Assembly: GCA_013322215.1 (NCBI GenBank) | Contig: JAAMEZ010000028.1 | Location: 21,558-85,557 of the forward strand | Reading direction: 5' to 3' | DNA from: Martinezella rhizogenes | GTDB lineage: Bacteria > Pseudomonadota > Alphaproteobacteria > Rhizobiales > Rhizobiaceae | DNA: 64,000 nucleotides | Shown here: positions 7,800 to 16,664 of the stretch, piece after piece | Numbering within the stretch: position 1 is the stretch's first letter | Layout of the letters: every line of letters starts with the position of its first letter | The notes under the pieces: generated by a model | What the model was told of the DNA's origin: nothing | What the model saw: only the letters and a program-made list of their open reading frames with translations | The model's database searches: none | Translations under genes and position numbers: made by a program

Positions 7800-9029
7800 A
7801 TGTCGGTTCTTCTCAATCACAAACGGCCCTTTGCGCTTCCGATCGTCGAACGACGCCCGGACGATCGACCGACTCTTTCGTCGGCATCTGTCAGGACCCA
7901 GCGGCTGAAAACCTGGGAACTGCCGTCGATGTTCCATTGTTCGATTGTCGGCACATGCCTGACGACGATGGAGCTGCGGCAGATGCTGGCGAAAGCAAGT
8001 GATATCGATACGAAGACGGCGACCGACCATGTCTTGCATAGCCGCGGTGTCCGGGCAGCCGGCCAGCGTGACATTGCCGCCAAGCTTCTGAACAAGGCGC
8101 TCGATCGTCGTCACGAACGCATTCTCAAGCAGTTTTCAAAGCTTTCGACCCCGGCGGAGATCAAGGCTCAGTGGGACAAGGCCGTCGATGACGGCGATAT
8201 ATCGGGAGCCTATTGGGCCGTCATGAGCCATCCTGCCAGCGATCGTTTGCTGATGAACGATATTTTTGGCGAAGTGCATATGCTGTCGCATCTCGTCGGC
8301 AGCTCCAGCCGGCTTGATCTGGCACGTTTGCGTAAGCTGCAACTGGATGTCGAGGCGAGAGACGAGAAGATCGCCCGCCAGGAGGCCCGTCTCCAGGCGG
8401 CAGCTCAAGACAATGTCATCCTGCAAAAGCGTATAGAAGAATTGGAGCAAAGCCTGCGGCGCGCGCAGGTGGCTGTCGGCGATCCCGTTTCCGCAGGCGC
8501 GGGGCAACGTCAGGAGGCAAGGCTTTCGGAGAAGCTGCAGGTAGCCGGGGAGCGCGCTGAGGGATACGAGAAACGTCTTGCATCTTCCGAGGCGAAGCTT
8601 GTCGAAGCCCGGTTGCAAGTGTCCGTCCTTCTCGAAGAGAATCAAATATTGAAGCATGAGTTGGATCTGCTCGAGGCGGCCATTGCGCCGGACGCTCATC
8701 CTGCCGCTGCGACAGATACGGATGGGCATGAGACGCTGCTTTATGTCGGCGGCCGCCCGAGCCTGTTCGATCGCTTGCGGAAACTCGCCGAAAGCAGGAA
8801 CATAGAGCTGCTGTTTCATGATGGTGGCGTCGAGGACAATCTTTCCCTGTTGCCGGCCCTGGTCGGGAGGGCATCATCGGCGGTTTTTCCGGTTGATTGC
8901 ATCAGCCATTCGGCCTCCGACATGGTGAAGCGGCTTTGCCGCGACAGCGACAAGACGTATCTGCCGCTTCGCTCGGCAAGCCTGGCGAGTTTCGCCGCTG
9001 TGATTGCTGCGCCCCTGGCGGCTGAATGA
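7800..9029 (+). CDS. DUF2325 domain protein with central coiled coil
   Basis: This is a 409-residue protein of unknown function. An N-terminal motif WELPSMFHCSIVGTCLTTMEL (residues 39-59) contains two cysteines. It is followed by helical sequence and a long heptad-rich coiled coil at about residues 170-297 (repeated LEARLQ/EELEQSLRR-like segments). The C-terminal DUF2325 domain (about 311-400) starts with LLYVGGRPSLFDRLR and carries FPVDCISH and KRLC cysteines. No signal peptide or membrane helix is seen, so it is probably cytosolic. The ATG at 7800 keeps the conserved-looking TWELP segment but has no ribosome-binding site; ATG 7929 is the next candidate. The Mo-box-like palindrome immediately upstream suggests molybdate-dependent expression; the function is not known. 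Confidence 0.8.
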   Translation: MSVLLNHKRPFALPIVERRPDDRPTLSSASVRTQRLKTWELPSMFHCSIVGTCLTTMELRQMLAKASDIDTKTATDHVLHSRGVRAAGQRDIAAKLLNKALDRRHERILKQFSKLSTPAEIKAQWDKAVDDGDISGAYWAVMSHPASDRLLMNDIFGEVHMLSHLVGSSSRLDLARLRKLQLDVEARDEKIARQEARLQAAAQDNVILQKRIEELEQSLRRAQVAVGDPVSAGAGQRQEARLSEKLQVAGERAEGYEKRLASSEAKLVEARLQVSVLLEENQILKHELDLLEAAIAPDAHPAAATDTDGHETLLYVGGRPSLFDRLRKLAESRNIELLFHDGGVEDNLSLLPALVGRASSAVFPVDCISHSASDMVKRLCRDSDKTYLPLRSASLASFAAVIAAPLAAE

Positions 9030-9181
9030 AGACCGTTCACGTTTCGGTGTTCTCACCAGCATGTGTGTAACAAGACGGCCCTCTCTTCCGTAATCCATGG
9101 TGACGGGGCGCCCCGTCGCCGAAGCAATATCAGGCCGGATGTCCTGTGAGCTCGGCTTGTCCGCTGAAGGAGAACGGTGCG

Positions 9182-9670
9182 ATGCTGAACAGACGACGAG
9201 TGCTTCTGGCAACGGTTCTTGGTGCCATCGGCCTGCGATTGGGCTACGGCTCTGCTGCAGCCAAAACCTCCATGAATTTCCCCGTTTCGCACACGGATCA
9301 GGAATGGCGGAAGATTTTGACGGCGGACCAATATGCCGTCCTCAGGGAAGAGGGAACCGAGCGTCCCTTCACCAGCCCGCTACTGAACGAGCACGGCAAG
9401 GGGAATTTCGCCTGCGCCGGCTGCAATCAGGATGCGTTTTCCTCGGCCACGAAATTCGACAGCGGCACCGGCTGGCCAAGCTTCTGGGCGCCGCTCGACA
9501 CCGCCGTGGCAACGTCGCGCGATACCTCCTTCGGCATGGTGCGCGACGAAGTACATTGTACTCGCTGCGGCGGCCATCTCGGGCATGTCTTCAACGATGG
9601 GCCGAAGCCGACTGGGCTGCGCTACTGCATGAACGGCGTCGCCATGACATTCCATAGGGCTGCTGCCTGA
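9182..9670 (+). CDS. msrB: Peptide-methionine (R)-S-oxide reductase, exported
   Basis: This is a 162-residue enzyme that reduces methionine-R-sulfoxide in proteins. It has the MsrB zinc ligands C78, C81, C126 and C129 (CAGC, CTRC), the GTGWPSFW signature, GHVFNDGP, and the catalytic C149 in RYCMNG. The N-terminus MLNRRRVLLATVLG with a hydrophobic stretch ending AAA looks like a twin-arginine signal peptide, so the enzyme should act in the periplasm. The start at 9182 follows AAGGAGA at about 9168-9174. The DipZ-like gene begins 18 bases downstream and would deliver the electrons needed to recycle MsrB. Confidence 0.92.
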   Translation: MLNRRRVLLATVLGAIGLRLGYGSAAAKTSMNFPVSHTDQEWRKILTADQYAVLREEGTERPFTSPLLNEHGKGNFACAGCNQDAFSSATKFDSGTGWPSFWAPLDTAVATSRDTSFGMVRDEVHCTRCGGHLGHVFNDGPKPTGLRYCMNGVAMTFHRAAA

Positions 9671-9688
9671 ACGATCAGAGACCGAACG

Positions 9689-11512
9689 ATGCTTCTGTTT
9701 ATCCTTGCCTATCTCGGCGGCGTTCTGACGATCGTCAGCCCCTGCATTCTGCCCGTCCTGCCATTCGTCTTTGCGCGGGCGGGCCAGCCTTTTCTGCGCA
9801 GCACGTTGCCGCTGCTGGTCGGCATGGCGGCGACCTTTGCCGCCGTCGCGACACTTGCCGCCTTCGGCGGCGGCTGGGCTGTGACAGCCAACGAATATGG
9901 ACGTTATGCGGCCATGGCGCTGCTTGCGGTTTTCGGCATCATCCTTCTCTTTCCGTCGCTTTCGGATCGTTTGACGCGGCCTCTCGTCTCGCTTGGCGCA
10001 CGGTTGTCGCAATCGGCCGATCGCGCCAGCCGCAGCGGAGGATCGACGATTGCTGCATCGCTGCTGCTGGGCGTCGCGACGGGTCTGCTCTGGGCGCCCT
10101 GCGCTGGCCCCGTGCTTGGCCTCATCCTGACGGGAGCTGCGCTACAGGGCGCGAGTGTGGGTACGACATTGCTTCTGCTTGCCTACGCGCTGGGTGCTGC
10201 CACATCGCTTGCACTTGCGCTTCTGATCGGTGGCCGGGTCTATCAGGCGATGAAGCAATCGCTCGGGATCGGCGAGTGGCTGCGCCGCGGTGTCGGTGTC
10301 GCGGTTCTGATTGCCGTCGTTGCAATTGCCATGGGGCTCGATACCGGCCTGTTGACGCAGGCGTCGCTTGCAAGCACCGCATCGCTTGAACAGAATCTTG
10401 TCGACCGTTTCCATGCCCAGGATCCGAACAAACCCTCATCTGTCATCATGAAGAGCGATGGCGGCGCGATGATGAGTGCAAAGCCGGATGGAGCAGCTGG
10501 CGGCGGTTCCATGACGATGGCCATGGCGCAAAAGCCTGCCGCACAGCTGCCGGTCGAAGGCTCCGTTCCCTCGCTCGACGGCGCAGTGCAATGGCTGAAT
10601 TCGCAGCCGCTGACGGCGGCCGGCCTGAAGGGCAAGGTCGTGCTCGTCGACTTCTGGACCTATTCCTGCATCAATTGCCTGCGTGCCATTCCCTATGTCG
10701 AGGCATGGGCGCAGAAGTATAAAGATCAGGGCCTTGTCGTCATCGGCGTGCATGCACCCGAATTCGCCTTTGAGAAGAACGTCGACAATGTGAAGAAGGC
10801 GATCGCAGATCTCGGCATTACCTATCCCGTTGCGATCGACAACAATTATGCGATCTGGCGCGCCTTCGACAACGAATATTGGCCCGCACACTACTTCATC
10901 GACGCGCAGGGGCAGATACGCCACCATCACTTTGGCGAAGGCGATTACGATCAGTCCGAAAGGGTGATCCAGCAGCTTCTTGCTGAAGCCGGCAAGAGCA
11001 ATGTCGCGGGCGATATCGTGAACGTAAAGGCGACAGGTGCGGAGGCCGCCTCCAACGAGGCCGATGTGCAATCGCCGGAAACCTATGTCGGCTATCTGCG
11101 TTCGCAGAATTTCGTTGATGATGCCGGTGCCGTAAACGACTCCGCTCACGACTACGTCGCGGCGATGCCGAAACTCAACGAGTGGGGTCTTGCCGGCAAC
11201 TGGACCGTCGGCCCGCAGGAGGCGACTTCGAACAGCGCCGATAGCCGGCTCTATTATCGTTTTCATGCGCGCGATCTGCATCTGGTGCTAGGGCCATCGA
11301 TGGATGGCAAGCCGGTGCGCTTCCAAGTTACCGTCGATGGCAAGCCGCCGGGCGACAGCCACGGGGTCGATACCGACGCGAACGGCAATGGCGTGGTGGC
11401 GGGGCAAAGGCTCTACCAGCTCGTCCGCGAAAGCGGCCCGATATCGGATCATACCTTCGAGATCAAATTCCTCGATCCCGGCGCCCAGGCCTATGCCTTC
11501 ACTTTCGGCTAA
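9689..11512 (+). CDS. dipZ: DipZ-like protein: CcdA membrane domain fused to a thioredoxin domain
   Basis: This is a 607-residue three-part protein. Residues 1 to about 220 form a CcdA/DsbD-type membrane domain with about six helices and the two redox cysteines in SPC19 and APC138, which take electrons from cytosolic thioredoxin. After a Gly/Met-rich linker (about 250-285) comes a periplasmic thioredoxin-like domain with the active site C327-I-N-C330. The C-terminal 140 residues (from SPETYVGYLRSQNF) match the beta-rich C-terminal domain of mycobacterial DipZ. Placed 18 bases after the exported msrB, it most likely keeps MsrB and other periplasmic thiols reduced. A role in cytochrome c maturation is the alternative. 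Confidence 0.9.
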   Translation: MLLFILAYLGGVLTIVSPCILPVLPFVFARAGQPFLRSTLPLLVGMAATFAAVATLAAFGGGWAVTANEYGRYAAMALLAVFGIILLFPSLSDRLTRPLVSLGARLSQSADRASRSGGSTIAASLLLGVATGLLWAPCAGPVLGLILTGAALQGASVGTTLLLLAYALGAATSLALALLIGGRVYQAMKQSLGIGEWLRRGVGVAVLIAVVAIAMGLDTGLLTQASLASTASLEQNLVDRFHAQDPNKPSSVIMKSDGGAMMSAKPDGAAGGGSMTMAMAQKPAAQLPVEGSVPSLDGAVQWLNSQPLTAAGLKGKVVLVDFWTYSCINCLRAIPYVEAWAQKYKDQGLVVIGVHAPEFAFEKNVDNVKKAIADLGITYPVAIDNNYAIWRAFDNEYWPAHYFIDAQGQIRHHHFGEGDYDQSERVIQQLLAEAGKSNVAGDIVNVKATGAEAASNEADVQSPETYVGYLRSQNFVDDAGAVNDSAHDYVAAMPKLNEWGLAGNWTVGPQEATSNSADSRLYYRFHARDLHLVLGPSMDGKPVRFQVTVDGKPPGDSHGVDTDANGNGVVAGQRLYQLVRESGPISDHTFEIKFLDPGAQAYAFTFG

Positions 11513-11600
11513 GGAAACGGTCCAGCTTTCGTCGCTCGCCCCTTCGGTCGCTCAGGGCAAAGAGATTAGGCCGTGATCGATAGGAGGCAGGTCGGCCCCT

Positions 11601-12713
11601 TCAAATGCCGAGATCGAGCTGAGGCTGTGATCTCCTATCGTCGTCCTCTTCGTTCGTCAGAGACGAAAGCGTGACGCCAAGCAGCCGGATTGGCCTTGTA
11701 AACGGGTGGACCGTTGCCAGAAGCGCCGACGCTATATCGAGAACCGCGCCGACGTCGGAGACCGGAGAGGAGCTTGTCCGACTGCGTGTCGCCTGGGTGA
11801 AGTCCGAATATTTGATCTTCACGGTCACCGTCTTGGCGCTGATGCCGCCTGTTTCGCAGTAGCGCCAGACCTTCTCCGTAAGAGGCCGCAGTTCCGCCGT
11901 TGCCGCCTCGAGATCGTCGATATCCTCGGCGAACGTATCCTCTGCGCCAATGGATTTGCGTACCCGGTCGGGCTTCACCTGGCGCTCGTCGATGCCGCGG
12001 GCGATGCCGTAGAAATAAGGGCCAGCCTTTCCGAAATGCTCCTGCAGGAAGGCGAGCGATTTCGATTTCAGATCAAGCCCGGTTTCGATTCCGTATTTGC
12101 GCATGCGTTCGGCCGTCGCCGGCCCGACGCCATGGAATTTCTTGACGGGAAGTGTCTCGACGAAGGCCGGCCCATGTTTCGGCGTGATCACTGCCTGGCC
12201 GTTGGGCTTGTTCAGGTCGCTTGCCATCTTGGCGAGGAACTTGTTGTAGGAAATGCCGGCCGAGGCATTGAGCCCGGTGACCTGCTTGATCCTCGTTCGG
12301 ATCTCCAGCGCGATCTCGGTGGCGATTTCCATGCCCTTGAGGTTCTGGGTAACGTCGAGGTAGGCTTCGTCAAGCGACAGCGGCTCGATCATCAAAGTAT
12401 ACTCGGCAAAAATCTCGCGGATCTGCTGCGACACCGCCCTGTAGACGTCGAAGCGCGGCGGCACGAAAATCAGGTCCGGGCATTTCCGTTTGGCCGTGAC
12501 CGACGGCATAGCCGAGTGAACGCCGAAGGCGCGGGCCTCGTAGCTGGCGGCCGCCACCACGCCGCGCGCCGCAGACCCTCCGACCGCAAGCGGCTTGCCG
12601 CGCAGTTCGGGATTGTCTCGCTGTTCTACCGACGCATAAAACGCATCCATATCCACATGGATGATCTTTCTGACGGGGCTTGAGCTCGTATCGTTCATGG
12701 CGGTCTCGATCAT
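11601..12713 (-). CDS. dinB: DNA polymerase IV (Y-family translesion polymerase)
   Basis: This is a 370-residue Y-family polymerase. The first catalytic motif IIHVDMDAFYASVEQ (about residues 17-31) and the second, MIEPLSLDEAYLDVT (about 107-121), supply the metal-binding Asp and Glu. The helix-hairpin-helix segment KKFHGVGPATAERM and the little-finger domain follow. The C-terminus QLDLGI is a beta-clamp-binding motif, as in E. coli DinB. ATG 12713 gives MIETAMNDTSS; ATG 12698 is equally plausible and neither has a strong ribosome-binding site. It performs error-prone bypass of damaged template bases. It is convergent with the DipZ gene. I see no clear LexA box upstream. Confidence 0.93.
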   Translation of the reverse strand: MIETAMNDTSSSPVRKIIHVDMDAFYASVEQRDNPELRGKPLAVGGSAARGVVAAASYEARAFGVHSAMPSVTAKRKCPDLIFVPPRFDVYRAVSQQIREIFAEYTLMIEPLSLDEAYLDVTQNLKGMEIATEIALEIRTRIKQVTGLNASAGISYNKFLAKMASDLNKPNGQAVITPKHGPAFVETLPVKKFHGVGPATAERMRKYGIETGLDLKSKSLAFLQEHFGKAGPYFYGIARGIDERQVKPDRVRKSIGAEDTFAEDIDDLEAATAELRPLTEKVWRYCETGGISAKTVTVKIKYSDFTQATRSRTSSSPVSDVGAVLDIASALLATVHPFTRPIRLLGVTLSSLTNEEDDDRRSQPQLDLGI

Positions 12714-12928
12714 TACACTGCAGCTTCAGCACGGGCCTTCAATTGCGGGACCTGAAACAAATGCAGAACATATCATCCTCGATGACGATATCAAACCGGC
12801 TCCGTTGCCCTGTTCGGCGAAGCCGGGAGAAATCGCTCCATGCCGGCCATGCCAGGTATGCCGCAGACGCCACCTTGAGATGCGGTCGAGGCTTCCTATC
12901 TTTTGTCGGTCCCCCAATACGGAGCCTC

Positions 12929-13108
12929 ATGATGGGCCAAATCGCATTCGATCCACTTTCCGACCTGCATATGGAGATCCTTCCACCCGAGCGAGATGAG
13001 GAATCTCGAGCGAACGGCACTGCGTGCCTCTGCTGTCGAAAGGTGCGATCGGCAAGGAAGATGGATGAAGACGGCTGCGGCATATGTGACGAATGCCTGG
13101 CGCCATGA
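12929..13108 (+). CDS. Small cysteine-rich (zinc-ribbon-like) protein, 59 aa
   Basis: This very small protein has an acidic N-terminal half (ILPPERDEESR) and four or five cysteines in the C-terminal half (ACLCC, then GCGICDEC). That spacing suggests a single zinc ribbon or knuckle. The ATG at 12929 is followed by a second ATG at 12932. It is translationally coupled to the next gene through an ATGA overlap at 13105-13108, which supports its being a real gene. No function can be assigned; a role as a small regulator or protein partner is only a guess. Confidence 0.6.
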   Translation: MMGQIAFDPLSDLHMEILPPERDEESRANGTACLCCRKVRSARKMDEDGCGICDECLAP

Positions 13109-13416
13109 CGAGCAGCGCACCGCAATTGCCGCCCGACGACCTGTCTGAGTTCGAACACGGGCTTGCGGCGCTGCCCGGCGGCTACATGGAGGGACATTTT
13201 CAGGATCAGCCTTGGGGTGTGACCATCAAACGGTCGGCGGATGGGAAGCGGATCTGGCTCTATGGTGAAGAGCTTGGCGGGACCGACGTCGTCAGCTTCA
13301 ATCTCTATGTGCTCTCCGGAGCAAGCCTCACCCTCAAGCCTTGCGAAATGTCCTCATCGAAGGTCGTGGATTTCGTGCTGGGTTTCAGGCTCGCTCCAAC
13401 GCTGCGTCCGGCGTAA
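13105..13416 (+). CDS. Hypothetical protein, 103 aa
   Basis: This is an unrecognised small soluble protein. The chosen start ATG 13105 overlaps the stop of the cysteine-rich gene as ATGA; an in-frame ATG at 13093 is also possible. Visible features are GGYMEGHFQDQPWGVTIKRS, KRIWLYGEELGGTDVVSFNLY and a C-terminal helix VVDFVLGF, giving a small alpha/beta pattern with no signal peptide or membrane helix. The coupling suggests that it works with the zinc-ribbon-like protein upstream. Confidence 0.65.
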   Translation: MTSSAPQLPPDDLSEFEHGLAALPGGYMEGHFQDQPWGVTIKRSADGKRIWLYGEELGGTDVVSFNLYVLSGASLTLKPCEMSSSKVVDFVLGFRLAPTLRPA

Positions 13417-13456
13417 GCGCGGACGCTTTGCAGTGGCGGGTAACCCCCGCGCTGCT

Positions 13457-14017
13457 TCAGCGCGTGGAAAGCGGCGGCGGCGGCGGTTGCGTCGTTGCGC
13501 CGGGACCGAGGGAGCGCTGGACCATCACGGTATCGGCCCAGCGGCCGTAACGATAGGCAACGGCCGGCAGAAGGCCGACGCGGACGAAGCCGAACCGTTC
13601 GTGCAAGGCGAGAGAGGCCGCGTTGTCGGCGTCGATATAGCCGATCATCTGCCGGAAGCCGGCTGCGGCACAGGCGTCGATCAGCCCGCGCATGAGCAGG
13701 CTCCCGACGCCCTGGCCGACATGGTCGTGATGCACATAGATCGAGTGCTTGACGGTGTAGCGATAGGCCGGACGTTTGCGGAACAGCACCACATAGGCGT
13801 AGCCCACGACCTTTTCGCCCTCGATCGCAACGACGTGCGGGAAGCGTTTATCCTTTAAATTCTTGCGCCGTTCGCGCAGATCGTCGGGTTGCGGCGTGTC
13901 GCTATCATCAACCCCGGCCTCGACGCCGCGGTGAATATGGCGGCGATAGATTGCCAACATGGCATCGACGTCGCTCTCCCGAGACGGGCGAACGACGATT
14001 GTTTTATCCTGCTTCAT
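13457..14017 (-). CDS. GNAT-family N-acetyltransferase (PAT/phosphinothricin acetyltransferase-like)
   Basis: This is a 186-residue acetyl-CoA-dependent N-acetyltransferase. The N-terminal strand IVVRPSRESDVDAMLAIYRRH, the central VVGYAYVV, the acetyl-CoA-binding stretch VGQGVGSLLMRGLID (motif A, QGxGxxL variant) and the late GFVRVGLLPAVAYRYGRW are those of the PAT/YncA subgroup. Members acetylate phosphinothricin, methionine sulfoximine or related amino acids; the substrate here is unknown. The ATG at 14017 was chosen over a TTG six bases upstream. The C-terminus ends in a short polyproline run. A RIME-like repeat separates it from the decarboxylase gene upstream. Confidence 0.85.
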   Translation of the reverse strand: MKQDKTIVVRPSRESDVDAMLAIYRRHIHRGVEAGVDDSDTPQPDDLRERRKNLKDKRFPHVVAIEGEKVVGYAYVVLFRKRPAYRYTVKHSIYVHHDHVGQGVGSLLMRGLIDACAAAGFRQMIGYIDADNAASLALHERFGFVRVGLLPAVAYRYGRWADTVMVQRSLGPGATTQPPPPPLSTR

Positions 14018-14038
14018 GATCAATCCGAATTTTCCAGC

Positions 14039-14144
14039 CTAGAGCTCTTCCGCTTTTCTTTGAGTCGCGGAAAAGCTCTAGCTTATTGTTCCTTTACGCA
14101 TTCCGGACGGAAAACCGCTCCGCACTTTTCCTGGAAATGCTCTA
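14039..14144. repeat. RIME-like palindromic intergenic element, copy 1 (full length)
   Basis: A unit of about 106 bases with two parts: a stem AGAGCTCTTCCGC/GCGGAAAAGCTCT (14041-14079) and a second imperfect palindrome containing TTCCGGACGGAAAACCGCT, CGCACTTTTCCTGGAA and TGCTCTA. Nearly the same sequence lies at 28622-28725, with diverged or half copies at 24994-25047 and 40306-40392. It sits between the GNAT and decarboxylase genes, and its edge supplies the decarboxylase stop codon. The RIME name is from memory of rhizobial repeats. Confidence 0.75.
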
Positions 14145-16499
14145 TTCCGCGACGACGTAGGTATAGAGCCGGATCTTGCCGGATGCATCAATCTCGCGAT
14201 AGAGCCCTTGAATCTCCACCTCGAAGCCGGGGAAGGTGTTGAAGCAGGTTTCAAACATCTTGAGATAATCGATCATCGGCTTTGCTTGCTCCGTCAGCCG
14301 CTCTCCCGGCACGATGGTCGCGATCCCCGGAGGATAGACGACGAAGGGTGTGGTTGCGATACGGCCGGCAATCTCGTCGATCGGCAGATAATCCACATCG
14401 TTGCGCACCAGGCAGCGCGCGGCATCATGCGGCGACATGGCGATCGGCGGCAGGTGATCGGCGGAGAACTGCTTGGTCTGCAGCGCGCTGACATCGGCCT
14501 GACGGAAGAACTTGTGCATTTCCATGCAGAGGTCGCGAAGCCGCACGCCGGCGTAGCGTCCCGGACGACGTCGATAGAATTCCGGAATTGCCTCCTCCAG
14601 CAGCGCATTGTCGTCATGGAGCTTCTTGAAGGCGACCAGCCCGCTGATCAGGGTGCCGGCTTTGCTGGCCTCGACGCCAGGAGTGAGGAGGAACAGCAGC
14701 GAATTGAGGTCGTTCTTTTCCGCAACGATGCGGTTTTCGCGCAGATATTGCGCGACCACGGGTGCCGGAATGCCGTGCTCGGTGTACTTTCCGCTCGCCC
14801 GGTCGAAGCCGGGGGTGAGCAGGGTCAGCTTGTTCGGATCGGTCATAGCAAAACCAGGCTCCATTCCCGAAAAGCCATGCCATGCCGCGCCGGGCGTCAG
14901 GTGCCAGAAGGCCGGATTGGTGGCGAGCTGATCGGTGGCGATGCTCTCCCACGCAACGTCATGCACCGCGCCGGGGCTCGACACATCCGGGATCGCCACA
15001 CGATCCGGCACGAAAGGCTCGAAGAACCAGCGGCGCTCGGGGCGATGCTCCTTCTCTTCGAATTCACGGCGCACGGCGCGGATCTTCTTGCGCAGCTCGA
15101 TGCCGAGGCGGATCGTGTCGTCCCAGAGCACTTCGCCCGAGCGGCCCTTCATCATCTGCGCGCCGACGTCGAGCGAGGCAAACAGCGGATAGAAAGGCGA
15201 GGTCGAGGCGTGCTGCATGAAGCTTTCGTTGAAGCGCCGATGCTCCACGCGGCGCTTCTGGCCGGTGATGTGCCGGTCCTTCATGTGGATCTGCGAGGCC
15301 TGCGAGAAGCTTGCCAGCTGCTTATGGGTAGATTGCGTGGCGATAATGCCAGGCGCATCCGGACCGAGGTCCGAAAGACCCATGGCAAAGCGCCCGGCAT
15401 AAAGCGGGTGAAACTTCATGAAGCCCGCCCATGCCTCGTCGAAGAGGATGTAGTCGCACAGATGTCCGATGCGCTTGAGGATCATCTCGGCATTGTGGAT
15501 CGTGCCGTCATAGGTGCACTGCTCCACCACGGCGACGCGGAACGGGCGTGGCTTCTTGTAGGCTTCCGGGTCTTTCACCAGCGGATGGGTGCGGATGCGC
15601 TCACGCAGGGCGTCCTCATCCATGGTCGCGAAGTCCATGGGGCCGATCAGCCCATAGAGGTTGCGTGTGGTCGGCAGATAGATCGGAATGCCGCCCGAGA
15701 TCATCAGAGCGCCGTGATGGGCGGCCTTGTGGTTGTTGCGGTCGAACAGCACGAGGTCGCCATCGGTGACGAGCGCCGAGAGTGCGACCTTGTTGGAGGT
15801 GGAGGTGCCGTTGAGAACGAAATAGGTCTTTTCGGCGCCAAAAATCTTGGCTGCTTCCTTCTGCGCGGCCAGCGCAGGCCCCTCGTGGGTCAGGAGATCA
15901 CCGAGATCGAGCACGGAATTGTCGAGATCGTCGCGGAACACCGCTTCGCCGAGATGCTCCATGAAGACCCGGCCAATGGGGCTGCGGCTATAGAAGATGC
16001 CGCCATTGTGTCCGGGGCAAGTCCAGAGGTGGTTGCCTTCCTCGGCATAATCGACGAGCGCGCCAAAGAATGGCGTCTTCAGCGTCTCGGCATACTGCTT
16101 GAGCCGGCTGATGAGGCTTTTTGCGATGAAGGCCGGCGTCTCCTCGGAGAGGAAGACGTAGCCGTCGATGAAATCGAGCACCTCGACCGGAACATCTTCG
16201 AAGCGCTTGCGGCGGATCAGCAGGATGATCGGGAACTCGAGGCCGCGTCGGCGCATCAGATTGATGAGGGATGCCGTCTTGCCTTCCAGCCCCTTCTTGC
16301 CCCAATCGACCAACATGCAGCCGATGGCGGCGTCCGTCTGCACGGCGATCTCGGCGTCCTCGAGATTGCGCGCCCGCACGACTTCAAAGCCGGAGCGTTC
16401 GATCTCCTCGACGATCTGATTGTAGCGGGCGCCCTCCAGATCCTCGCTGTCGAAGGCCGGCGTTGCGAACAGAAAGTTGAAACGTCTGAAATAATCCAT
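14142..16499 (-). CDS. Orn/Lys/Arg decarboxylase, PLP-dependent (large bacterial type)
   Basis: This is a 785-residue fold-type I PLP enzyme of the SpeC/AdiA/CadA family. The N-terminal receiver-like wing domain (about 1-135) is followed by the core: TCPGHNGG, FVLNGTSTSNK, LFDRNNHKAAHHG, the PLP-aspartate region YILFDEAWAGF, and the Schiff-base lysine in ATQSTHKQLASFSQ (about residue 392). The C-terminal domain with the usual LTPG motifs is intact. It removes the carboxyl group of ornithine, arginine or lysine to give putrescine, agmatine or cadaverine; motifs alone do not settle which. In rhizobia such enzymes serve polyamine synthesis and acid response. The gene appears to be a single transcription unit. 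Confidence 0.92.
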   Translation of the reverse strand: MDYFRRFNFLFATPAFDSEDLEGARYNQIVEEIERSGFEVVRARNLEDAEIAVQTDAAIGCMLVDWGKKGLEGKTASLINLMRRRGLEFPIILLIRRKRFEDVPVEVLDFIDGYVFLSEETPAFIAKSLISRLKQYAETLKTPFFGALVDYAEEGNHLWTCPGHNGGIFYSRSPIGRVFMEHLGEAVFRDDLDNSVLDLGDLLTHEGPALAAQKEAAKIFGAEKTYFVLNGTSTSNKVALSALVTDGDLVLFDRNNHKAAHHGALMISGGIPIYLPTTRNLYGLIGPMDFATMDEDALRERIRTHPLVKDPEAYKKPRPFRVAVVEQCTYDGTIHNAEMILKRIGHLCDYILFDEAWAGFMKFHPLYAGRFAMGLSDLGPDAPGIIATQSTHKQLASFSQASQIHMKDRHITGQKRRVEHRRFNESFMQHASTSPFYPLFASLDVGAQMMKGRSGEVLWDDTIRLGIELRKKIRAVRREFEEKEHRPERRWFFEPFVPDRVAIPDVSSPGAVHDVAWESIATDQLATNPAFWHLTPGAAWHGFSGMEPGFAMTDPNKLTLLTPGFDRASGKYTEHGIPAPVVAQYLRENRIVAEKNDLNSLLFLLTPGVEASKAGTLISGLVAFKKLHDDNALLEEAIPEFYRRRPGRYAGVRLRDLCMEMHKFFRQADVSALQTKQFSADHLPPIAMSPHDAARCLVRNDVDYLPIDEIAGRIATTPFVVYPPGIATIVPGERLTEQAKPMIDYLKMFETCFNTFPGFEVEIQGLYREIDASGKIRLYTYVVAE

Positions 16500-16664
16500 G
16501 TCGATACCCGCTCCTGATTTGGCATGAGGTGTCGGCGTATTTCATGACATGGATGTGACAGAATAGAGGACGTCCGAAACACGGCCGACGGGCATCGCCA
16601 ATCGGATCGCCGGTCCGCGGTTTCATGCTGGATGGGTAATGCTGAATCTATGGATTTTGGCCGC

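Noticed and set aside
14208..16517. Long open frame on the plus strand (about 769 codons) opposite the decarboxylase gene
   Set aside because: It mirrors the decarboxylase gene, which has complete PLP-enzyme motifs. Composition (His, Arg, Gln-rich) is typical of an antisense shadow in GC-rich DNA.
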